The notes under the pieces were generated by a model that worked only from the letters and a program-made list of their open reading frames with translations, searched no databases and was not told the DNA's origin. Positions 58,075-64,000 of a DNA stretch of 64,000 bases are shown here, piece after piece. Both the position numbers and the translations under genes were made by a program. The first letter of the stretch is position 1. Every line of letters begins with the position of its first letter. This DNA comes from JAOAGA01 sp964540515 (GTDB lineage: Bacteria; CALINM01), in NCBI GenBank assembly GCA_964540515.1, contig CAZIMS010000004.1, positions 62,001 to 126,000 of the forward strand. Direction: 5' to 3'.

Positions 58075-59325
58075 TTAGTATGAGTAAGAAGAGGAGATAA
58101 ATATAGTCCAACTTCTTATTGTCTCATCTTGAGTAGCATTGCTACCGCTAACTACTTGAGATTTACCAGTCCCATAGGAGAAGCTTCCTCCTAAAGTTAC
58201 AGAGGTATTTCTAGTAAATCTACTAATACTTAAGCTCCCACCATAGATATCTGTATCTTCAGGTATGGGAGAAAAGGCTGTCCTCGTGATAACAGGTAGG
58301 TCTGGAGAGTTAGAGCCATTAGTAAAAATCCCCGCTCTCATAGCCCAAGATTTTGAGAAATAATATTCCGTGCCTAAAGCAATATTTAAAACCGCTTTTT
58401 TGTCTCCAAAGACATCATCATCAACCTTACTATAATAGTTAATATCACCAGAAATTATAAGACTGTTTGAAGGAAAGTAGGCAACACCAAAGCCGATATT
58501 ATAGGGATACTTTCTTTTTTTATCAGTAGTTAAAAATGTTGCCGATGGTGTTACATTAGCCAGATTGGTTGGTGGTGAGTTATAACCATTTCTTGATAAG
58601 GTCTCTTGATAGACAGAGTTTGAATCAAAGATAAAAACTTTTGATAACTTTAGACCTAAAGACAGCTTATCAATGGGTGAAAACATAAAACCTAAAACTG
58701 GTTTTATTCCCGTTTCACTGGTCTCCAAATAATTATTGGTCCACTCATAGGCTGCTGGGGAAGTCCTTTCTACAAACTGATTAAAGACTAACTGTGTCTC
58801 TCTTCTGTGTAAGTACATTGTAAGACCCATGGCAAAATTCTTAGTTAAATCTTTAGCAACAGTAACACCAACATTATAGGTATTATCGTCATTATTTAAA
58901 TTTATTACATACCTATCTACATTGGGATTTACCCTAAAAAACACCTGATCTTGATCTTCCTTTATAGAGTCAGGAACAGCATAGGATAACCCCACCTTAA
59001 TGGTACCTATAGGCTGGATAATACCAAAAAAATTAGGAATTAAGCTTGAGGATCTTCTCTTCCATCCATAGCTTCCTATTACTCCCTCAAATTTTTTCTC
59101 TAAATTGTGATAGGCATTTACGCTGGCAGACAAATTTCTACCAACAGAGTAGGCCACCCCAGAAGGATTATAATACATACCAGATGCATCATCGGAGATA
59201 GCAATGTAGGCACCTCCCATACCCGATGCCCTGTCACCTATTATTACATTCTCATAATGAAAATCATCTGCATAAGATACAGTTGCTACAAGAAATAACA
59301 AAACAACAAAGCCAATTTTTTTCAT
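58075..59325 (-). CDS. Outer-membrane beta-barrel protein, OmpP1/FadL or PorV-like
   Basis: 416 aa with signal peptide 1-19 (ending SYA). The mature N-terminus RASGMGGAYIAISDDASGMYYNPSGVA is the hallmark of the OmpP1/FadL/TodX and PorV-like barrels, where it forms the plug. The barrel continues in alternating strands (MGLTMYLHRRETQLVF, LSLGLKLSKVFIFDS, NIALGTEYYFSKSWAMRAG) to the C-terminal aromatic SSSYSY. The family moves hydrophobic solutes in or assists surface-protein export. It is the last gene of SH3-M48-barrel; 13 nt behind the protease gene. Confidence 0.85.
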   Translation of the reverse strand: MKKIGFVVLLFLVATVSYADDFHYENVIIGDRASGMGGAYIAISDDASGMYYNPSGVAYSVGRNLSASVNAYHNLEKKFEGVIGSYGWKRRSSSLIPNFFGIIQPIGTIKVGLSYAVPDSIKEDQDQVFFRVNPNVDRYVINLNNDDNTYNVGVTVAKDLTKNFAMGLTMYLHRRETQLVFNQFVERTSPAAYEWTNNYLETSETGIKPVLGFMFSPIDKLSLGLKLSKVFIFDSNSVYQETLSRNGYNSPPTNLANVTPSATFLTTDKKRKYPYNIGFGVAYFPSNSLIISGDINYYSKVDDDVFGDKKAVLNIALGTEYYFSKSWAMRAGIFTNGSNSPDLPVITRTAFSPIPEDTDIYGGSLSISRFTRNTSVTLGGSFSYGTGKSQVVSGSNATQDETIRSWTIFISSSYSY

Positions 59326-59338
59326 TAATCCTCCAAAA

Positions 59339-60169
59339 TTATTTAATTTTTGATTTTTGCATCATCCTATCAAAACGTTCCTTTCCAGAAAAAAACTTGC
59401 TATGACCTATCTCTCTTTTAATAAAATCCTCTAAGTCAAAAATTCTTTTATCAAAGAGAGGATGTGTTTTGCCAACATTTGCCTTTTTTTCATCAAGTTC
59501 GGATATTCTAAAAAGATATCTTACTAAACCATAAGGGTCATAGTTTGTTGCAGCAGTTATAAATACAGCAATTTTATCTGACTCCTCTTCGTTTTCTCTT
59601 TTATAACCATTTTTAAATAATATATCTAAGGCCTTATCTACTGCTTGGGCAAAGGCTACCTTTGCTACATCAGTACCACCACCAATAAATCTTGCAAATC
59701 CTGCTACAGGGTCGTCTTCTATACCTTTAATATTAAGCTCCTTAACTATATGTCTTTCTGTAATATGAGCTATCTCATGGGCTATAATTCCTGCTAACTC
59801 TGCCTCATCTTGAACATATTTTAAAGCACCTTTCGTTATAAAAACATATCCCCCTGGCGCTGAATAGGCATTTATCTCTTCCGTATCAAGTATACCAAAA
59901 TAAAATTCAAGATCAGAACGGGAGCAGTTTTCTGCAAGGGCTTTACCTAAAGTATTAATGTAGGTAGTAAGTTCATTATTGTTATAAAGCTGTATCCTAC
60001 CTAAAATCCTTGCAGATATCTCTCTCCCAAACCTGATCTCCTCTTCTATATCATAACGAGTATAACTATCTTCGACAAAGGAGCTTCTCTGTCTAAAATT
60101 CTGAGTTGCTTCAGAAATATGAACAAAGAGACAAAACAAAGCTATAGCAATAAAAAAAGATAATCTCAT
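59339..60169 (-). CDS. M48-family zinc metalloprotease (BepA-like)
   Basis: 276 aa with a signal peptide (1-21). The zinc motif HEIAHITERH is complete and the third ligand is probably the Glu in REEN-type segment EENEEESDKIA. N-terminal IEEEIRFGREISARILGRIQ and YSAPGGYVFITKGAL match periplasmic M48 (BepA/YfgC) proteins, but the TPR domain of BepA is absent. It likely acts in quality control of outer-membrane proteins. Overlaps the SH3 gene by 4 nt and precedes a barrel gene by 13 nt, a fitting neighbour. Confidence 0.9.
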   Translation of the reverse strand: MRLSFFIAIALFCLFVHISEATQNFRQRSSFVEDSYTRYDIEEEIRFGREISARILGRIQLYNNNELTTYINTLGKALAENCSRSDLEFYFGILDTEEINAYSAPGGYVFITKGALKYVQDEAELAGIIAHEIAHITERHIVKELNIKGIEDDPVAGFARFIGGGTDVAKVAFAQAVDKALDILFKNGYKRENEEESDKIAVFITAATNYDPYGLVRYLFRISELDEKKANVGKTHPLFDKRIFDLEDFIKREIGHSKFFSGKERFDRMMQKSKIK

Positions 60170-60654
60170 CTTCCACCTTCCTCAAAAAACTTTTTAATAT
60201 CTTCCTTAGTAACTTTTACATTTTCAATCTTTTCAAGTGCTTCATAATTAACCTTACCTTCTATACTTAATCTTTTTCTGTCTTCTTCTGTTAATCCTCT
60301 AACACCAGCAACAGCAGTTGTATATTCTGAAGTCCTTTTCCTTGAAGTTTCTACAATTTCCATCTTTTTCTGGGTAATCTTCTCAGAAGGTGGATTTTTA
60401 GCTAAGACAAAGGATGAGATATAAACCTCTTTTCCTTGAACAACCGTTTTTATCCAGCTACTTTTTTTCTCAATCACATCTATCTTTGTGCCTTTTTGTA
60501 GTTTTATAATTATGTTACCTTCAAAGGAAGGTTTATCAAAAACTTTTGCCTCTTCCGATTGTACATATAGGACATCTAAGGAATATAGTAACTTACTATT
60601 TAGAAACAAAAAGAATAGGCAAAATAGTAAAAGTATCTTTTTATTGAATCTCAT
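60166..60654 (-). CDS. Secreted bacterial SH3-domain protein
   Basis: 162 aa with signal peptide 1-25. The SH3_3-like domain covers about 28-85 (VLYVQSEEAKVFDKPSFEGNI, KLQKGTKIDVIEKKSSWIKTVVQGKEVYISSFVL). The tail (about 90-162) is charged, with AGVRGLTEEDRK resembling segments of periplasmic proteins paired with M48 proteases. It overlaps the protease gene by 4 nt. A full-consensus TTGACA is upstream (near 60714-60709), but no matching -10 box was found at 16-18 bp. Confidence 0.82.
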   Translation of the reverse strand: MRFNKKILLLFCLFFLFLNSKLLYSLDVLYVQSEEAKVFDKPSFEGNIIIKLQKGTKIDVIEKKSSWIKTVVQGKEVYISSFVLAKNPPSEKITQKKMEIVETSRKRTSEYTTAVAGVRGLTEEDRKRLSIEGKVNYEALEKIENVKVTKEDIKKFFEEGGR

Positions 60655-60755
60655 TTTTATCCTCCTTACTTTTTTCTACTTTAAAAGAAACATAAAAATA
60701 ACTTTATGTCAATGTTTATGAATAAATTTTTTAGAAAAACTATGAGTATGATTTA

Positions 60756-60778
60756 AAAAGATTGACCTTGAGAAAGGT
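60756..60778 (-). terminator. Weak terminator-like hairpin behind the crotonase gene
   Basis: On the minus strand ACCTT (60778-60774) pairs with AAGGT (60769-60765) around a 4-nt loop, 3 nt past the stop codon, and is followed after a few bases by TTTTT (60760-60756). The 5-bp stem is short for an intrinsic terminator. Confidence 0.35.
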
Positions 60779-60780
60779 GA

Positions 60781-61521
60781 TTAGAATTTTTTTGCTGTTT
60801 CTTTAAGAATTTTTTGAGCTTCTTCTGTGTACCAACAATCAAGAAAATGTCTCCTGTCTATGTCTCTAAATTTTTCAAAGTTAGAGATCACTGAAGAAAC
60901 CATTGATTTTTTTATAACATCAAAGACTTTCTTAGGCTTATTCTTATAATTATCAATAAGATTAATACTTTTTGTTAAAATTGTATCATTATTTTCTAAA
61001 GCATCAATAAGATCAAAATTAAAACCCTCATCAGTAGTAATAAAATCCCCAGAATAAAGTAGTTTTGTTGCAATCCTTTCCTTTGTAAGTCTTTTTAAAA
61101 GCTCCTTTGCTAAAAAAGGGACAGGCACACCCAAGTTTATCTCATTAAGTCCTATCTTTTTTCCTGGTAAGGCTATTCTAAAATCTGTTGCAAGGGCTAA
61201 GATGAATCCTCCAGCCACCGCATGTCCTTCTAAGATGCTACAAGTGGGAACAGAGATACTAAAGATCTTAAGTATCAGCTCATTAAAGCTATCATAAAAC
61301 TCTTTAAACTCTTCTTGGCTAAGTGATAAAAGCTCTGGCAGATAAAAACCCATAGAAAAAAATTTTTCATTTCCTCTAATTACTATTCCATTAAAACGTT
61401 TCTCAGCATCACTTAAATTTTCCATAAAAAGATTAATTAGGTCCCTTGTTATGGCATTTGTAGCGCCATTATCCAAGGTAACTATAGCGATGTCATTGTG
61501 ACCAGATAGTTTTATCTTCAT
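60781..61521 (-). CDS. Enoyl-CoA hydratase/isomerase (crotonase) family protein
   Basis: 246 aa crotonase fold. The oxyanion-hole segment HAVAGGFILAL and FSMGFYLPEL are present. Catalytic acidic positions are only partly kept: the E in GLNEINLG is present at the first site, while the second Glu of hydratases reads as PVPFLAKEL. The C-terminal helices are complete. It could be a hydratase, an isomerase or a carboxymethyl-crotonase; the reaction is not decided by sequence. Lies 28 nt behind mglA, at the end of the por-mgl unit. Confidence 0.85.
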   Translation of the reverse strand: MKIKLSGHNDIAIVTLDNGATNAITRDLINLFMENLSDAEKRFNGIVIRGNEKFFSMGFYLPELLSLSQEEFKEFYDSFNELILKIFSISVPTCSILEGHAVAGGFILALATDFRIALPGKKIGLNEINLGVPVPFLAKELLKRLTKERIATKLLYSGDFITTDEGFNFDLIDALENNDTILTKSINLIDNYKNKPKKVFDVIKKSMVSSVISNFEKFRDIDRRHFLDCWYTEEAQKILKETAKKF

Positions 61522-61549
61522 GTCAGTTTTATTGTATTTGGAGAAAAGT

Positions 61550-62140
61550 TTATTTTGTACCCTTTTTAAGTTCGATTAAAACAAGCTTTATGATTGCCTT
61601 TAGAGTTTCAAAAACACCTATACCTTTAGGAGCAACCGCTTCAAAATCAGGTACATTTGTGGGGTTTAACATCCTCCTTAACTCATCTACAGGCACAGCG
61701 GAAGGTAAATCTCTTTTATTGTACTGGACTACATAAGGAATTGACTCAATATCATAGCCGTGTTCTCTAAGATTGTCCTTCATATTTTCAAAACTTTCGA
61801 CATTTGCATCTATTCTTTCAGCTTGAGAGTCAACAACAAAGACAATACCATCAACTCCCTTAAGTATCAATTTTCTACTGGCATCATAAAAGATCTGTCC
61901 AGGTACTGTATAGAGGTGAAATCTCGTTTTAAAACCTTTTATCTCTCCTAATGATAACGGTAGGAAATCAAAAAAAAGGGTTCTTTCTGTCTCTGTTGCA
62001 AGTGAGATCATCTTACCCTTTGCTTCTGGGTTAGTTTTTTCATAAATAAATTGTAAATTGGTTGTTTTACCGCAGAGGCCACAACCATAATAGACAATCT
62101 TACAGTTTATCTCCCTGGCAGAATAGTTGATAAATGACAT
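61550..62140 (-). CDS. mglA: Small Ras-like GTPase MglA
   Basis: 196 aa. P-loop GCGLCGKTTN (about 20-29; the more usual start is GPGLCGKT), the unusual switch II TVPGQIFYDASRKLIL of the MglA group and the NKRD specificity motif (QYNKRDL). MglA sets cell polarity in Myxococcus and is widespread in Deltaproteobacteria and other phyla; in this organism the output (pili, flagella or secretion) is unknown. Its GAP MglB is encoded 21 nt upstream. It might position the T2SS or pili, but that is speculation. Confidence 0.94.
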   Translation of the reverse strand: MSFINYSAREINCKIVYYGCGLCGKTTNLQFIYEKTNPEAKGKMISLATETERTLFFDFLPLSLGEIKGFKTRFHLYTVPGQIFYDASRKLILKGVDGIVFVVDSQAERIDANVESFENMKDNLREHGYDIESIPYVVQYNKRDLPSAVPVDELRRMLNPTNVPDFEAVAPKGIGVFETLKAIIKLVLIELKKGTK

Positions 62141-62161
62141 AACCTAGGCACTCACTCCATC

Positions 62162-62647
62162 TCAAATATTGAATAACTTATCGATATCTTCATCAGTAAT
62201 TTCTGCAAAAGGTGACTCTGCACTCTCTAAACTTTTTGCTTTCTTGCTGAGCTCTTCAAATACTAAGGAAAGCTCATCGGAAGCCTTTTTTACTCTTAAT
62301 CTTATAAGGCCTAAAGAAGAGCGAGAATCAAAAATAACCACAAGTATTACTCTCTGCCCTACAATGGATATGTGAATATTATCTTTCTCACCTTCATGAA
62401 AGATAATTGAAAACTCTTTTTCACCAATGAGTTTAGCAAGGCCACCAGTTGCTGCGATATTGCCTGCCGTGAGAGAAGCTAAAGAAGTACTATCAAAATT
62501 TTCTGTCTCACCTGCCTGTGAGATTAACTGACCATCCTTATCTACTAAGAAAACAGCTTTGGCATTTGATTCTTTAACAAGCTTATCAAGGAGAAAGCTT
62601 ATTTTTTGAGCTTCCTCCTCATACATAACAAGCTGTGAATAGGGCAT
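62162..62647 (-). CDS. mglB: Roadblock/LC7 protein MglB (MglA GAP)
   Basis: 161 aa. A Roadblock/LC7 domain covers about 10-130 (NAKAVFLVDKDGQLISQAGE, LTAGNIAATGGLAKLIGEKEF, VILVVIFDSRSSLGLIRLRV), with a charged, helical C-terminal tail ending in ITDEDIDKLFNI. MglB dimers stimulate MglA GTP hydrolysis and set polarity with it. It precedes mglA by 21 nt and follows porB by 59 nt. Confidence 0.93.
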   Translation of the reverse strand: MPYSQLVMYEEEAQKISFLLDKLVKESNAKAVFLVDKDGQLISQAGETENFDSTSLASLTAGNIAATGGLAKLIGEKEFSIIFHEGEKDNIHISIVGQRVILVVIFDSRSSLGLIRLRVKKASDELSLVFEELSKKAKSLESAESPFAEITDEDIDKLFNI

Positions 62648-62706
62648 TCTTTAAACCTCTTTTTTTTAGAGAAATATTACCAAAGCTAAAATAAATATGC
62701 AATAGA

Positions 62707-63663
62707 TTAAGCAAAGACTTCAGCTTTTTTTAGAAGTATCTCCCACTCCCTATCTACATATTTCTGGATTTCTTCTAACAAACCTTCATTTTTGGGAGAA
62801 AAAAGGTGCTTAAACCTACCTTGTCTGCTGAGCCAATCTTTAACTGGTTTTTTCTCTTTTGGTATGTAATTAACTTTCCATTTATATCCTTCATCTACTT
62901 CATAAAGGGGCCATATACAAGTATCAACTGCTATTTGAGCCATCAAAACTGTTTCTTCCGATGGATGTTGCCAGCCTCTTGGACAGGGGGCTAAGACATT
63001 TATAAAAGAGGGGCCTTCTTTCTCGAGAGCTTTCCTTACTTTAATCATAAAATCTTTTGGATTATTTATAGAAGCCTGAGCTACATAGTCAGGTCTATGT
63101 TCCACCATTATTGAAGTTAGATCTTTCCTTGGCTGTATTTTTCCTGGCACCTTTTTCCCTGCAGGTGCTGTAGTTGTTGACGCTCCAAAAGGGGTTGCAG
63201 AACTTCTTTGAATACCTGTATTCATATAGGCTTCATTGTTATAACAAAGATAGAGAATATTATGCCTTCTCTCCATAGCCCCTGAAAGAGCTTGAAAGCC
63301 AATATCATAGGTACCACCATCACCAGCAACGGCAACAAACTTAATCTCCTTATTTATCTTTCCTTGTTTTTTAAGTGACTTATACATTGCCTCTGCACCT
63401 GATATTGTGGCAGCTGCATTTTCAAAGGCTGTATGTATGTAAGGCACACGCCAAGAGGTGTAAGGATAGAGAGTAGTTGATACCTCAACACAACCAGTTG
63501 CGTTAGATATAACTACATCATAGGGATAGGCAGCCATAAACATATGTCTTAAGGCAATTGGAGCCCCACACCCTGCACATAGTCTATGACCTCTTGCAAA
63601 CTTTTCTTCTTCCTTTTCATATCTTTTTGCTAAATCCTTAAAATTCAAGACAAGATCTTGCAT
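62707..63663 (-). CDS. porB: 2-oxoacid (pyruvate) ferredoxin oxidoreductase, beta subunit
   Basis: 318 aa. The TPP-binding motif AVAGDGGTYDIGFQALSGA and the N-terminal cysteine pair C29 and C32 (LCAGCGAP) of a [4Fe-4S] site are present, with a further Cys in NATGCVEVST. The subunit has the active-site TPP of an oxidative decarboxylase converting pyruvate (or another 2-oxoacid) plus CoA to acyl-CoA, CO2 and reduced ferredoxin. It lies 17 nt behind the alpha subunit and is preceded by GGAGTGAG. Pyruvate is the probable substrate, but the exact 2-oxoacid is inference. Confidence 0.92.
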   Translation of the reverse strand: MQDLVLNFKDLAKRYEKEEEKFARGHRLCAGCGAPIALRHMFMAAYPYDVVISNATGCVEVSTTLYPYTSWRVPYIHTAFENAAATISGAEAMYKSLKKQGKINKEIKFVAVAGDGGTYDIGFQALSGAMERRHNILYLCYNNEAYMNTGIQRSSATPFGASTTTAPAGKKVPGKIQPRKDLTSIMVEHRPDYVAQASINNPKDFMIKVRKALEKEGPSFINVLAPCPRGWQHPSEETVLMAQIAVDTCIWPLYEVDEGYKWKVNYIPKEKKPVKDWLSRQGRFKHLFSPKNEGLLEEIQKYVDREWEILLKKAEVFA

Positions 63664-63680
63664 TATCTCACTCCTTTTGC

Positions 63681-64000
63681 TTAGTCTCTAAGATTTACAT
63701 AACTAAAATTATTAATATTTCCTGTTGATAGGAATTTTAACATTTCATCAGAAATAGCTTCGACATGAGAAGGTAGAAAATCTCTCTGTCCCAAACCAAA
63801 AACCCTATTTACAATCTTAACATTACTATAACCATAGAGAGCGGACTGAATCTCTAAGAAAAGAGGACCTCCTTCACCACCATATGTTTCAGCTCTATCA
63901 AGAACACATACTACCTTTGCATTTTTTAATGCCTCTTTAATCTCGTTATAAGGAAAGGGTCTGAATACACGAGGTTTAATTACCCCTGCTTTAATACCTT
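63681..64000 (-). CDS. porA: 2-oxoacid (pyruvate) ferredoxin oxidoreductase, alpha subunit, C-terminal 105 residues
   Basis: A frame open to the window edge ends at TAA (63683-63681) and reads the C-terminus of PorA: GVIKPRVFRPFPYNEIKEAL, VCVLDRAETYGGEGGPLFLEI, VNRVFGLGQRDFLPSH. The VKPRVFRPFP and D-R sequence segments are typical of the CoA-binding alpha chain. The gene is truncated by the window start on the upstream side, not by mutation. It precedes porB by 17 nt. The gamma and delta subunits are presumably outside the window. Confidence 0.9.
   Translation of the reverse strand, partial: GIKAGVIKPRVFRPFPYNEIKEALKNAKVVCVLDRAETYGGEGGPLFLEIQSALYGYSNVKIVNRVFGLGQRDFLPSHVEAISDEMLKFLSTGNINNFSYVNLRD

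Noticed and set aside
58020..58090. Terminator between the convergent genes at 58.05 kb
   Set aside because: The CTAATT...AATTAG arms are 6 nt with a long loop and no adjacent T-run.
60655..60780. TTGACA-led promoter for the SH3-protease-barrel genes
   Set aside because: The -35 box is perfect but nothing resembling TATAAT occurs 16-18 bp after it, so it was not listed as a promoter.
1..64000. CRISPR array, tRNA/rRNA genes, insertion sequences or prophage
   Set aside because: No spaced direct repeats, tRNA-like cloverleaf, transposase or phage gene was seen; the only recombinase is a housekeeping Xer-type protein.

Overview
The window is an AT-rich stretch of a Gram-negative bacterial chromosome. 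It carries outer-membrane barrel proteins, a complete type II secretion (T2SS) core, class I two-subunit fumarase, a pyruvate/2-oxoacid:ferredoxin oxidoreductase (Por) and many extra-cytoplasmic or ferredoxin-type [4Fe-4S] proteins. This suggests an anaerobe or microaerophile. The combination of low GC, a DHH-CBS-nucleotidyltransferase fusion and MglA/MglB would fit a Deferribacterota-like or deltaproteobacterial-grade organism, but that placement is inference and no marker gene here proves it. Almost every gene is on the minus strand; only 56.0-58.0 kb is on the plus strand. No tRNA, rRNA, CRISPR array, IS element or CXXCH cytochrome was seen.

Layout, read in the direction of transcription (high to low coordinates). 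(1) 64.0-60.8 kb: porA (partial), porB, mglB, mglA and a crotonase. (2) 60.7-58.1 kb: SH3-like protein, M48 protease and outer-membrane barrel. (3) 56.0-58.0 kb, plus strand: small secreted protein and acyl-activating enzyme. (4) 55.9-54.2 kb: phosphoesterase and DUF362 ferredoxin. (5) 54.0-43.4 kb: gspC to gspN in canonical order. (6) 43.3-36.9 kb: OB-fold lipoprotein and MacB-type ABC exporter, then a GAF/sigma-54 activator, then a clear -24/-12 promoter driving a barrel protein, amt and a P-II gene, ending at a strong terminator. (7) 36.7-32.4 kb: tyrosine recombinase, DHH/CBS/tRNA nucleotidyltransferase and a secreted barrel-like protein. (8) 32.3-28.5 kb: zinc-ribbon membrane protein, an AAA protein that has lost its catalytic residues, an FmdE-like protein and an ArsP/SO_0444-type permease. 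(9) 28.3-26.8 kb: a calcium-loop beta-propeller (FG-GAP/UnbV) gene with its own promoter and terminator.

(10) 26.8-10.3 kb is the most unusual part: fifteen genes with no gap over 11 nt and many start-stop overlaps. The first eleven form a secreted/membrane module: four paralogous proteins each made of three transthyretin-like repeats, three right-handed beta-helix proteins (one fused to a PQQ-like propeller), a polytopic SAM-domain protein, a short substrate-binding-like protein, a Tat-exported DUF362 protein and a fused NapH/NapG-type iron-sulfur membrane protein. The run then continues straight into def, fmt, a DUF116 gene, rpe and an MgtC-family gene. I do not recognise this module as a described system. 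The pairing of a beta-helix with a NapH-type protein recalls NosD/NosR, so assembly or electron supply for an extracytoplasmic metalloprotein is one hypothesis among several.

(11) 10.25-2.1 kb: yjbQ, yqeY, mutS2, dnaG, rpoD, hpf and rapZ, an extended macromolecular-synthesis operon with a candidate promoter at its head. (12) 1.8-0 kb: mdh and the two fumarase subunits behind a near-consensus sigma-70 promoter, a TCA-cycle operon cut by the window edge.
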